Shown: positions 7,723-15,650 of the stretch, in pieces
How the letters are laid out: each line of letters begins with the position of its first letter
Position numbering within the stretch: position 1 is the first letter of the stretch
DNA from: an uncultured Rubellimicrobium sp.
GTDB lineage: Bacteria > Pseudomonadota > Alphaproteobacteria > Rhodobacterales > Rhodobacteraceae
NCBI GenBank assembly: GCA_902805995.1
Contig: CADCUU010000405.1
Location: 1-22,591, forward strand
Direction of reading: 5' to 3'
DNA: 22,591 bases
Translations under genes and position numbers: made by a program
The notes under the pieces: model-generated
Seen by the model: only the letters and a program-made list of their open reading frames with translations
What the model was told of the DNA's origin: nothing
The model's database searches: none

Positions 7723-8571
7723 ATGCAGTTGATTTCTGACCGAAGCTCCAATGCGATAAGAGAGATCTTCGGGCGCGACAAGGTGCTGATCGGGATGATC
7801 CACTGTCCGCCGTTCCCAGGTGCGCCACGCTATCGTGGCGATCGGGTCGAGGCTATCTATGACAGCTGCCTGCGGGATGCCGAGCGCCTGATCCAAGGTG
7901 GCATTCATGGCCTCATCGTTGAGAACCATGGCGATGTTCCCTTCCAGAAGCCCGAGGATATTGGTCCCGAGACTTCAGCCTTCATGGCCGTGGTGAGCGA
8001 CCGGGTGCGTCGCGCGACGGGCGTGCCGATCGGCGTGAATGTGCTCGCCAACGCGCCGCTGCCTGCGCTGGCAGTCGCGGCTGCCGGTGGAGCCGACTTC
8101 ATCCGTGTCAACCAGTGGGCTAACGCCTATGTGGCGAACGAGGGCTTCATGGAGGGACGCGCGGCCGAAGCCATGCGTTACCGGTCGCTGCTGCGTGCTG
8201 AGAACGTGCGTGTCTTCGCCGACTCTCACGTGAAGCACGGTAGCCATGCCATCGTGGCTGACCGCTCCGTGGCCGAGCTCACTCGAGACCTCGCCTTCTT
8301 CGATGCGGACTGCATTATCGCCACCGGCCAGCGCACGGGCCACTCCGCTAGCCTCGAGGAGATCGACGAAATCGGGAAAGCCACCCACTTGCCGCTCCTC
8401 GTGGGTTCTGGAGTCAACAAAGACAACATCCTGGCCATCCTCGCGCGCACCAACGGCGTGATCGTTGCGTCCTCGCTCAAGGAGGAAGGCCTTTGGTGGA
8501 ACCCTGTCGATCCCGATCGCGTCCGTCGCTTCGTCGAGCGAGCCCGCCTTGGCCTAGAGGCTGACGGCTGA
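7723..8571 (+). CDS. BtpA/SgcQ-family protein
   Basis: A 282-aa TIM-barrel protein of the BtpA/SgcQ family. Recognisable stretches are IGMIHCPPFPGAP near the N-terminus, IVENHGDVPF, GVNVLANAP, GADFIRVNQW, FADSHVKHG and the terminal GSGVNKDNI phosphate-binding-like loop. BtpA was named from a cyanobacterial photosystem I phenotype, whereas SgcQ sits in an enterobacterial sugar operon; most family members are in sugar or nucleoside loci and their reaction is not established as far as I know. The ATG at 7723 has AGGA at 7713-7716. Its head-to-head spacing with the kinase suggests shared control, and its presence with the kinase and PTE-like hydrolase argues for an enzymatic role here. Confidence 0.87.
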   Translation: MQLISDRSSNAIREIFGRDKVLIGMIHCPPFPGAPRYRGDRVEAIYDSCLRDAERLIQGGIHGLIVENHGDVPFQKPEDIGPETSAFMAVVSDRVRRATGVPIGVNVLANAPLPALAVAAAGGADFIRVNQWANAYVANEGFMEGRAAEAMRYRSLLRAENVRVFADSHVKHGSHAIVADRSVAELTRDLAFFDADCIIATGQRTGHSASLEEIDEIGKATHLPLLVGSGVNKDNILAILARTNGVIVASSLKEEGLWWNPVDPDRVRRFVERARLGLEADG

Positions 8572-8588
8572 CGGGCTCGTCCGCCCGT
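8571..8588 (+). terminator. Weak hairpin at the end of the BtpA-family gene
   Basis: ACGGGC (8571-8576) and GCCCGT (8583-8588) form a perfect 6-bp stem with a 6-nt loop overlapping the stop codon. No T-tract follows, so it would be a poor intrinsic terminator. Confidence 0.3.
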
Positions 8589-8686
8589 ACCATACGAGAG
8601 AAGGCCTACGCGCCGACCACGCCGGGGAAGCTTGGACGAGACAAACGTACCGCGGGTCCCGCTCCCGCCAGCATCGGCAGCGAGCC

Positions 8687-10060
8687 TCAGGGGGCCGGCG
8701 TGGCCGCGGGCTCGGGCGCGACGGTTTCAGGCTCCGCCGACGCATCTCCGTCCAACTCCCCGGGCTGACCCACCACGACGAAGCTCAACTTGGCAGGTTC
8801 GAGGAACTCGGCCGCCACACGGCGGACGTCCTCAAGGGTGACCGCCTCGACGAGAGCGTTGCGATCGTCGACGAAGCTGGGCGGCAGGCCGTCCAGCTGC
8901 ATCTCGACCAGAATGCTCGCGATGTGAGCGTTGCCGTCGAAGCGAAGGAGGTATTCGCCTGTGAGGTACGCCTTGGCCGCAGACAGCTCGGCGTCGGTGA
9001 TACCCTCTGCCGCGAGGCGGGCCCACTCGTCCTGGATGAGCCCGATCGCTTCGGCGATGGTGCCGTTCTCTGACGCCACGGAGCCCAGCCACAAGTTGGC
9101 ATGGTCGAGGGGCTCGAGCCAGGTGTCGACCCCATAGGTCAGCCCCCGTCTCTCGCGCAGCTCCAGCCAGAGGCGAGATCGGGCGTCGCCGCCGCCCAGG
9201 ACGTGGTTCAGCACATAGGCAGCGAAGAAGTCGGGATCGTCGAAAGCGATGCCGTTCTGGCCAAAGACCGCGACCGACTGCGAGGTGGGGTAGTCGACCA
9301 CGGTGATGCCCCCGGCGAGCGCGGGCTGGACGTCAGGTGGCAGTGGCGGGCCCTCAGCGGGCAGCGCGCCCAGGAGCTCGTCGAGCAGAAGGCCCAGCTC
9401 CGCGGCCGTGATGTCGCCCATGGCGCCCACGTAGACCCGGCTGCGCACAAGGGCGTCACGGTGCGCCTGAACAAGGTCGTCACGGGTCAGGGCGGCTACC
9501 GACCCGGCGGTGCCATAGTCGGGAGCGCCGTAGGGGTGACCAGGAAAGGCCGCGGCGGCGGCTGTCTCCCAGGCGATGATGCCGGGGTCCTCGGCGTCCC
9601 AGGCCATGACGGACAGCACCTGATCGCGCACCCGCTCGACTGCGTCGGCGTCGAAGCGGGGTGCGGTCAGCGCCTCGCGCAGGAGCGCCGCTGCCTCAGG
9701 GCGGTTCCTGGTCAGCATCGTGGCCGAGACCGACACCACATCATCGGTTACGCCAAAGCTGAAGTGCGCGGCCAGGCTCTCACTCGCTTCCTGAAAGGCG
9801 AGGGCGTCGCGCGTGCCTGCCCCTTCCCCGAGCAGCGCCGTCATCAGGTTGACCGAGCCCTCCTTGCCGGGGCGGTCGAGGCCGGCGCCGCCGCGAACTC
9901 GGATCTCGATTGCGGTGAAAGGGATCGAGGGCTCCTCCACCAGCCAGGCCTTGATCCCTCCTGGGGACGTGACCTCCTGGATCTCCACTGCTGCACGGGC
10001 AGCCAGAGGGAGAACCGCGAGGACGAGGGCGGCAACGAGGCGGATCATCGCTTCAATCAT
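8687..10060 (-). CDS. M16-family peptidase-like protein, non-catalytic subunit
   Basis: A 457-aa exported M16 (pitrilysin/MPP) homologue. An N-terminal signal peptide (hydrophobic LVAALVLAVLPLAARA) predicts a periplasmic location. The zinc motif HxxEH is absent; the equivalent position reads VNLMTALLGEG (70-80). The C-terminal half keeps the family substrate-binding Arg-Tyr pair in ERRGLTYG (Arg305, Tyr309). This matches the standard arrangement in which a binding subunit pairs with an active subunit. The C-terminus ends in a Pro/Glu/Ala-rich tail. Its ATG overlaps the stop of the upstream active subunit (ATGA at 10060-10057), so the two are translationally coupled; an alternative ATG four codons later would also give a signal peptide. 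Confidence 0.9.
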   Translation of the reverse strand: MIEAMIRLVAALVLAVLPLAARAAVEIQEVTSPGGIKAWLVEEPSIPFTAIEIRVRGGAGLDRPGKEGSVNLMTALLGEGAGTRDALAFQEASESLAAHFSFGVTDDVVSVSATMLTRNRPEAAALLREALTAPRFDADAVERVRDQVLSVMAWDAEDPGIIAWETAAAAAFPGHPYGAPDYGTAGSVAALTRDDLVQAHRDALVRSRVYVGAMGDITAAELGLLLDELLGALPAEGPPLPPDVQPALAGGITVVDYPTSQSVAVFGQNGIAFDDPDFFAAYVLNHVLGGGDARSRLWLELRERRGLTYGVDTWLEPLDHANLWLGSVASENGTIAEAIGLIQDEWARLAAEGITDAELSAAKAYLTGEYLLRFDGNAHIASILVEMQLDGLPPSFVDDRNALVEAVTLEDVRRVAAEFLEPAKLSFVVVGQPGELDGDASAEPETVAPEPAATPAP

Positions 10061-11385
10061 CGGGGAGCCTCGCCATCGGAGTCGACCCAGAGCGTGACGG
10101 AGCGGTCGCGGTCGAGCACCGCCTGCGCGGCGGCCATGACATCCTCAGCCGTGACGGCCTGGAGGATGGCGGGCCAGGCCTGCTCGTCCTCGACGGAAAG
10201 GCCTGTGGCAAGCGCCTCGCCGTAGCGGTTGGCGAGCCCTTCCACGTCGTCGCGTGCGTAGATTTCCGACGCCTCGATCTGAGTGCGGGCGCGCTCCATC
10301 TGGGCCGCGTCCACCCCGTCCTCCAGGAAGGCGGCCACCGCCGCGTCCATGGCCTCCTCGGCCTCCTGCAAGGTGATGCCGTCGGAGGGCAGGATACCCA
10401 GCGTGAAGATCCCGTGGTCGAGGCTCGTGCCGAGGTAGTCCGCCCACGAGTCAAGGGCCACGTCCGCCTCAAAGGTGAGAGCCTTGGCCAGCACCGACGT
10501 ATAGGGCGAGCCCCCAAGAATCCATGAAAGGTAGACGAGCGCCGCGGCCTCCTCCTGGTCCCCGGCGTCCCGTGGTGGCGCCAGATAGCTGCGCGCGAGG
10601 TAGGGTTCGGCGACACGCTCGTCCTTGTAGACCACCCGCCGTTCCGCAAGTTGTGGCGGCTCTTGAGCGCGCGCACGCGAAGGGAGCCGCGGCTCGGCCG
10701 GGAGGGGGCCGTAGTGCTCCTCCGCCATGGCGATCACCGCATCGGGCTCCACGTCGCCCGCCACGACCACGATGGCGTTGTTGGGCGAGTAGTAGAGGTC
10801 GTAGAACCCAAGGACGTCGGCCATGTCGAGGGCGGCCATCTCGTGACGCCAGCCGATCACCGGCTGACCGTAACGGTGGTTGAGGAAAAGCGCCGCCTGC
10901 ATCTGCTCGAAGGCGATGGCCTGCGGGTCCGCATCGACGCTGCCCGCTCGCTCTTCCAGGATCACGCCGCGCTCAGCCTCTATGTCAGCCTCCGTCAGCC
11001 GGAGGTCATTCATGCGATCGGCCTCCATCGCCATCATCAAAGGCAGGCGGTCGGCGACGACGCGCTGGTGGTAGGCGGTGAAGTCGACGTCCGTGAAGGC
11101 GTTGTGCGATCCGCCAGTCTCGGCCACCAAGCGGTCGATCTCGCCCGCCTTCCTCTCGTCGGTCGCCTTGAAGAGAAGATGCTCGAGGAAGTGGGCCACA
11201 CCCGACGACCCTGCGGGCTCGTCAGCGCTCCCCGTCTTGTACCATATCATATGCACGGCCACGGGCGCGCGGTGGTCCTCGATCACGACCACCTCCATGC
11301 CGTTGTCGAGCCGGGCGGTGGTCACCTCCTGCGCCCACGCGGGCGTGGACAGGAGGCTGGCGAGGGCCAAAGCTCGAAGGCTCAT
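10057..11385 (-). CDS. M16-family zinc metallopeptidase, catalytic subunit
   Basis: A 442-aa exported zinc peptidase. The signal peptide MSLRALALASLLSTPAWA precedes the mature QEVTTARLDNG. The inverted zinc motif HFLEH is at 65-69, and the third ligand is Glu145 in ERGVILEE, at the spacing expected for this family. LNHRYGQPVIGW and YYSPNNAIVVVAGDV are typical N-domain segments. The ATG at 11385 is chosen because the signal peptide begins there and GAGG lies 8 nt upstream; the frame stays open further upstream but without family similarity. It forms a two-gene operon with the non-catalytic partner. Likely role is degradation of peptides or misfolded fragments in the periplasm. Confidence 0.92.
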   Translation of the reverse strand: MSLRALALASLLSTPAWAQEVTTARLDNGMEVVVIEDHRAPVAVHMIWYKTGSADEPAGSSGVAHFLEHLLFKATDERKAGEIDRLVAETGGSHNAFTDVDFTAYHQRVVADRLPLMMAMEADRMNDLRLTEADIEAERGVILEERAGSVDADPQAIAFEQMQAALFLNHRYGQPVIGWRHEMAALDMADVLGFYDLYYSPNNAIVVVAGDVEPDAVIAMAEEHYGPLPAEPRLPSRARAQEPPQLAERRVVYKDERVAEPYLARSYLAPPRDAGDQEEAAALVYLSWILGGSPYTSVLAKALTFEADVALDSWADYLGTSLDHGIFTLGILPSDGITLQEAEEAMDAAVAAFLEDGVDAAQMERARTQIEASEIYARDDVEGLANRYGEALATGLSVEDEQAWPAILQAVTAEDVMAAAQAVLDRDRSVTLWVDSDGEAPR

Positions 11386-11482
11386 GGGGTGGGACCTCGA
11401 ACGCAACAGGTTGGGTCGGGCGCGGGACGTCGGTCGCAGTGCGATGCTAGCAGTCTGTCTTGGATCGAGGGAAGGACATTCG

Positions 11483-11623
11483 GTGCGGGACGATGGCCCA
11501 AAGATCTTGTCTGCCATCGGCGACGAGGAGCGTGCAGCGGCGGCGGCCTACCTTGCCCTATGTGTGCGCCTCGCCACCGGCGTTGCTGCGGCTTCTCGGA
11601 GGAATGCGCAAGACTCGCTCTAA
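11483..11623 (+). CDS. Small unknown ORF, coupled to the next
   Basis: A 46-codon frame starting with GTG at 11483 behind GGAAGG (11470-11475, 7-nt spacing). It encodes an Ala-rich, probably helical peptide (DEERAAAAAYLALCVRLATG). Its TAA overlaps the following ATG as TAATG, a translational-coupling arrangement. I recognise no family. It may be a real short gene or the 5' part of an eroded longer one, since the following ORF resembles only the C-terminus of a larger protein. Confidence 0.35.
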   Translation: MRDDGPKILSAIGDEERAAAAAYLALCVRLATGVAAASRRNAQDSL

Positions 11624-11799
11624 TGCCTCGCGTGGAGGCGGACGTCCTCGACGCGCTCCGGGCGTTGGGCTACGGGTCGAACCGTGACGGCCCCGCCTAC
11701 GGACCCCAACAAGTCTGGCAGGACAGGGCGAAGCAGCTGTCCGCTCATCGGCGCATCGAGGACTGGATGCACGTCGAGGCCGCGCTGCGAGCCCTGTGA
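11623..11799 (+). CDS. 58-aa ORF homologous to the C-terminus of the 12621-13136 protein
   Basis: Short frame beginning at the ATG of a TAATG overlap. It is visibly related to the C-terminal third of the protein at 12621-13136: both contain L-x-A-L-x-A-L-G-Y followed by a charged linker containing a Trp and then SAHRRxE. The similarity also shows at the DNA level around TTGGGCTACG and the CATCG of SAHRR. It ends in a Trp/His/Ala helix (IEDWMHVEAALRAL). This looks like either a truncated paralogue left by duplication or a short stand-alone family member. There is no own Shine-Dalgarno sequence. Function is unknown. Confidence 0.45.
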   Translation: MPRVEADVLDALRALGYGSNRDGPAYGPQQVWQDRAKQLSAHRRIEDWMHVEAALRAL

Positions 11800-12118
11800 G
11801 GGCAGGGGGCAGATCCGGTCTGGCCCCGAGAGACAGACAGACCGGCGGGCCCAAGCTCCGGTGGGGAGACCGGTTTGGACAGCTTGTTCCCGATCCCGCT
11901 GGGGCACGGCTGTCATCAGGTCCGAGGCTCAGGGCTGAGTAAGGCCTCAGGGGCGAGCCGGCGCCGCGGTCCAGGGCGAACGCCCCCCCGGTCCGTAGCT
12001 CGCGCCGCTGCTGTTCTGAAGGAGAATGCAACTTTCTCCAAGAATCCGCTTCGTCGCTGAGCGAACCGGCCAAGCTCTCTAATGGCGGCGCGAGGCCGCC
12101 GGTCATCCAGGAGATCCC
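11800..12118 (+). promoter_or_regulatory. Intergenic region with two hairpins before the RHH-like gene
   Basis: No gene is supported here. Two perfect 6-bp hairpins are visible: GGAGAA (12021-12026) with TTCTCC (12034-12039), and GGCGGC (12084-12089) with GCCGCC (12095-12100). The second ends 8 nt before the Shine-Dalgarno AGGAG (12109-12113) of the next gene, so it would lie in its leader and could affect initiation. The first is followed by AAGAATCCG, not a T-tract. No convincing promoter elements were identified. Confidence 0.35.
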
Positions 12119-12382
12119 ATGACCACCAACACGACCCAACAACCCACGTACGAGCCCTTGGAGGTGACCCTCACTCTCCCCGGGCGCCTCGCCGCCGACT
12201 ATACGAAGCTTGTGGAGACGGGCATCTATCTGTCTTTCGACGATGCCGTCCGGGACGGGCTCGTCACGTCCTGGCGCTTCATGCGGGGCACCTACCACAA
12301 CTTGCGTCTCGACGTGGGCGAGGACGAGCCGAAGCCCTCGGGCGAGGGAACTCAGGACCCCGAGCCCGCGGCAGAGAGCTGA
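12119..12382 (+). CDS. Small ribbon-helix-helix-like protein
   Basis: An 87-aa protein with a strong AGGAG (12109-12113) 5 nt before its ATG. After a short polar N-terminus (TTNTTQQPTYEP) residues 15-48 read like a ribbon-helix-helix module: the strand VTLTLPGRLA, helix one DYTKLVETGIY, and helix two SFDDAVRDGLVTSWR, which resembles the SRSEAVRDAL pattern of ParD/CopG-type antitoxins and regulators. The C-terminal 20 residues are acidic and Pro-rich, probably disordered. No toxin gene is adjacent, so it could be an orphan antitoxin, a regulator or an unrelated family. A UUCG-loop hairpin follows 8 nt after the stop. The RHH assignment rests on pattern reading only. Confidence 0.6.
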   Translation: MTTNTTQQPTYEPLEVTLTLPGRLAADYTKLVETGIYLSFDDAVRDGLVTSWRFMRGTYHNLRLDVGEDEPKPSGEGTQDPEPAAES

Positions 12383-12390
12383 TTTGGAAC

Positions 12391-12410
12391 GGGCGGCCTT
12401 CGGGCAGCCC
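12391..12410 (+). terminator. UUCG-tetraloop hairpin after the RHH-like gene
   Basis: GGGCGGCC (12391-12398) and GGCAGCCC (12403-12410) pair with one mismatch around a TTCG tetraloop, a very stable RNA loop. No T-tract follows, so it may terminate weakly or protect the 3' end of the message. Confidence 0.45.
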
Positions 12411-12620
12411 AACCCGCCTGACAGTGATCAGTGGCCTCGATCCTCGAGCTGATCCTGCTCCAAGGGCCGACTCTCTTCGGCAGCCGTCCGGGCCGACCCG
12501 CTGCCGTGGCGGCTGGCCGAGGCCCGGGTCAGGACAGCTGTACGTCTTTGCCCTGCTGGTGTGATCCGCCGACTTCTGACGCCCGCGGATCAGCACGGCT
12601 TCCATCTCTGGAATGACATC

Positions 12621-13136
12621 ATGACCCACAATCCTCTTCCGCTCCGTACCGCAGACGACCGCGTCGCTGCCCTGAAGCAGATGTTGGCCTCGGTCGGTCG
12701 CGTGCCTCTGCCCCAGGAAGCCCGTCGTTTGGCCGAGCTGGAAGCACAGGTGGATGCGTTCGAGGCCGAGGCGTATCAACAGCTCCGCCGCGATCTGAGC
12801 GACATCCACGCCTGGATGCACGTCCGGCATCCCGACTGGAACGGGAGCTTTTCCGTGCGGGTGCGGCCCGGGTCAGATCCTTGGCGCCTTTCGTGGCTTT
12901 GCATGTGGGAGACCGGCGTCGATGAGGTGCGACCGGAGCTCTGGCATCTCCTTCTCCAGGCTCTCGCGGCGCTGGGCTACGACCCGGACGGGCCGGAACC
13001 CGACTGGACCTACAGAGAAGTCCGGCCCATGACGCTGGAGGAGATGTCGGCGCATCGACGTCTTGAGGCGGTGGCGCGGATCGCGGCGGCGCATAACCAA
13101 GAAGATCTGGGCGCGAGCTTTCATTCGAAGCGCTGA
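12621..13136 (+). CDS. Unknown small protein, 171 aa
   Basis: I do not recognise this family. The ATG at 12621 is chosen because it has a GGA at 12610-12612, whereas an upstream GTG (12561) lacks a ribosome site. Residues 10-60 are amphipathic and probably coiled-coil (ALKQMLASVG, then EARRLAELEAQVDAFEAEAYQQLRRDL). The middle is Trp-rich (HAWMHVRHPDWNG, DPWRLSWLCMWE) and resembles a small alpha/beta domain. The C-terminus has LQALAALGY and SAHRRLEAVARIAAAH, shared with the 58-aa ORF at 11623. It overlaps the tail of the convergent NTPase pseudogene by 16 nt. Bases 12411-12620 before it contain nothing I can identify. Confidence 0.6.
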   Translation: MTHNPLPLRTADDRVAALKQMLASVGRVPLPQEARRLAELEAQVDAFEAEAYQQLRRDLSDIHAWMHVRHPDWNGSFSVRVRPGSDPWRLSWLCMWETGVDEVRPELWHLLLQALAALGYDPDGPEPDWTYREVRPMTLEEMSAHRRLEAVARIAAAHNQEDLGASFHSKR

Positions 13137-15416
13137 TCGTGCTCCTGCGCCCAAGTAAGCTCGCTTTCGCGCTCCCTCCTCTCCAATTCCTCCAGAGCGG
13201 GAATGTGGTGGGCGGCAGCAAGCCTGATCGCCTCTGATTGATGAACGAGGAGTTCGGACAGAGCGGCGCGACGCCGCGCGATCACGTCGGCACCGCTCCC
13301 CGAGTAAATGGTCGGGGGAGCCGCAGTAACGAAGGCCCCGAACACTGTCTCAGCGTCGGGGGCCGCTTTAAGGAGCGCCCGCTCGAGCATCCCGAGCCCC
13401 ATCTCGACTTCGACCGGATCCGCGCAGTCGAGGAACGTCTCCACGATCCGCGCCCGTTGTTCGGGCGGCGCCTCCGTGCCGGACAGGTAAAGCGCGAACA
13501 GCCCAAACAGCCCGTCCCGGATGCTGTCGCTCCGGGTGTCCGGCTCCTGTGCCCGTGCCAGAGTCGCGAGCGCTTGGACCGCCTGCTCGAAGAGCCCGGG
13601 ATCATGAGCTAGGGCCAGAAGCACGTCCGTGGCCACCCGGAGCGTGGGCGCGCTGCGCCAGAGCGTCACGGCCTCCTGGGTGGACCGGAGCGAGGCCACG
13701 ATGGCGCGGAATGCCGCCTCGGGCGCGGCCGGCGCGGCGTTCTCGAGCATGTTGAGGCCTGTCCCGGTGAGCTGCCGCACGTCGTGCAGCAGCCCCCCAG
13801 GCGCGAGCCACGCCTCGACGATCGCCGCCGCCTCGGGGGTGTCGTGGAGGTTGCCCAGGCGGCGCGCGAAGGACACGAGGAGCCGCCCGCGCCCGGCCCG
13901 CTCGAATGTATCTCTCAGGAGGTCGCCGGGCACCCGCCCCAGGGCTCCTCGGGCCAGCCGATTGCCGAGCGCGGTGGGGAGCACCGCCCGCCAGTCGCCC
14001 CGCCGTTGCGCAAGCTGGCGGGTGAGGAGCTCATGGACATCTGCGTGGAGGCTCTGTCTGTCTTTCGCCACAAGTCCGCCCAGTGCATCGAGTTCGACCT
14101 CGCCTTCCCCACCCGGCATCACAGAAAATGAGTACACCAGCGACAGCGCCTCGGCTGCGCGCAGGAGCGCGTTGTCCCGTCCTTGTCGTTGCTCAAAGAG
14201 TCGGGCGAACAGGAGGTTGTCGGAGAGCCGCGTGAGGGTTTCGTTCGGCCCAACCACCCCCGCGAGCGAGAGAGCGATGCGGGCGTTCCCCTCGGCGAAC
14301 TCCGCAATCCGGCGCGCATTGGCTTGGCCGAAACCGGGGAAGCGCCGCCCCACCAAGGTCTCGCAGATCGCCGTCCCCGTTCCCTCGACGCGCACAATCT
14401 GCGTGAACTCCGGCTGGTCGTCCGCCACGTCGTACTCGACGGCGAGCAGGCGCACCGACGAGGTTCTCTCCGCCGCGACCTGTGCGAGGCGGGCATGCGC
14501 ATCGGGCGGGCAGTTGTCGAGCACGACCACCGGCTCGAGCCCCTCGGCCATGAACTGTCTCAACGCGTCGTCGGGCATCGGCACGAGCCGGCCGGCCATG
14601 TCGGGATAGATTGCCGTCGCTCGGTCGAGCGGCTCTGCGGCCACCCCTTCCTCGAAGAGCGCCTGCACGAGACGCGTCTTCCCCAAGCCCGAGAAGCCTG
14701 CGATCCGCACCGCGCCCCGGCCCTCCCGCACGAGGCCGCGAATTGCCTCGATCGACGCCAAGAGATTGGTCTCCGCCTCTGTCCGACCCGGGACGAGGGT
14801 TCGCAGCCCCTCACCGTCGATCAGCGCATCGTCATCCCCCTCCGGCACCAGCGACCATCGCCCATGCGGCCGCTAGCCTGAGAGACTCAGGCCCAGCGTC
14901 TCGCGCGCCCAGAGCACCACCCCAGGGTGCGAGCGCAACCATTGTGCGAGCTCGTTCACTCCGTAGACATCAAGATGGATCGACATCTCACCGCACGTCC
15001 GCGCCACCTCGGCGGCCATCACGGCCCTACGGGCGTCGCGTGCCTGGGGTGTGAGCCCGTCACCCCGTCGTCGAGCGTCACCACGACGTAGGCGCCCCAC
15101 GCCCTCGCAATCTGCCCTATAATCGGGCGCAACACGCCTCCAGACGCCATCTCAGTCCGGATGTTCCCCACAGGCATCCTGCTTTTCTTCACCTGGAACC
15201 CCGTCCAGGCGCGCGGCACGAAGTCGCCTACGACGCCACCCTCCGGCCCGGCCACTACGTCGAGCCCGCCGTCGGCAGCAGTCTGTGCGTCGCCCCACCG
15301 CACAGCCCGGCAAAGGCCCCGAGAGCCACTACCTCGGCCTCGCAAAGGCGAACAATCAGAGCCCGAAGCTGGGTATCATCAAGGCCCCGCAGCTCTTGCG
15401 TCGCAAGTTCGAACAT
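13121..15416 (-). pseudogene. Nuclease-like plus P-loop NTPase large protein (STAND-like), broken by two frameshifts and one amber codon
   Basis: One long gene of about 765 codons in pieces. It starts MFELATQELRGLDD at 15416. Frame then changes at about 15304-15310 (one base lost in a G run), giving DGGLDVV and GFQVKKSRMP, an Asp followed by a Gln-x-Lys pattern like PD-(D/E)xK nucleases of the QxK type. A second one-base loss lies at 15063-15066 (another G run). The frame then continues through NELAQWLRSHPGVVLW, with a TAG at 14875-14873 where GWRPHGRW would be expected, so Trp became amber. After it come 575 open codons: Walker A GFSGLGKTRL (coordinates about 14698-14669), Walker B VVVLDNCPPD, EGNARIALSLAG, then a long helical region to the C-terminus. 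Domain order nuclease-NTPase-helical repeats resembles defence NTPases; that function is inference. I recall intact homologues of unknown function in proteobacteria. Confidence 0.75.
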
Positions 15417-15650
15417 GACGTCTCCGTCCTGGAGTTCATGTTCTGTTCTACCAACATCGACCGAACGAGACCAGCGAGGAACCCACCGGCACATAGGGAA
15501 TGGCGGCCCCAGGGCTGCCATCGCGGAGACTACGATCGGCAAGCTGCCGGCCTTCGCACGGGACGGGCGGCCGCTCCACGAAGGCAGGCAGAAGAGGGGC
15601 AGGGGTGAGCCGCCACCCGGCCCGACCGGGCAAGCCCGATCGGGTTCTGA
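15417..15650 (-). terminator. Spacer with a hairpin after the integrase stop
   Basis: Short gene-free gap. CCCGACCGGG (15621-15630) and CCCGATCGGG (15635-15644) pair with one mismatch around a 4-nt CAAG loop, beginning 7 nt beyond the integrase stop on the minus strand. No T-tract follows. I see no clear promoter for the broken NTPase gene in the remaining bases. Confidence 0.35.

Noticed and set aside
8687..10060. The M16 gene without HxxEH as a degenerate pseudogene
   Set aside because: A zinc-free partner coupled to a catalytic M16 subunit is the normal arrangement, the frame is intact, and the Arg-Tyr pair is kept.
8640..14880. Numerous long open frames opposite the M16 and NTPase genes
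   Set aside because: They are high-GC antisense shadows without ribosome sites or family similarity.
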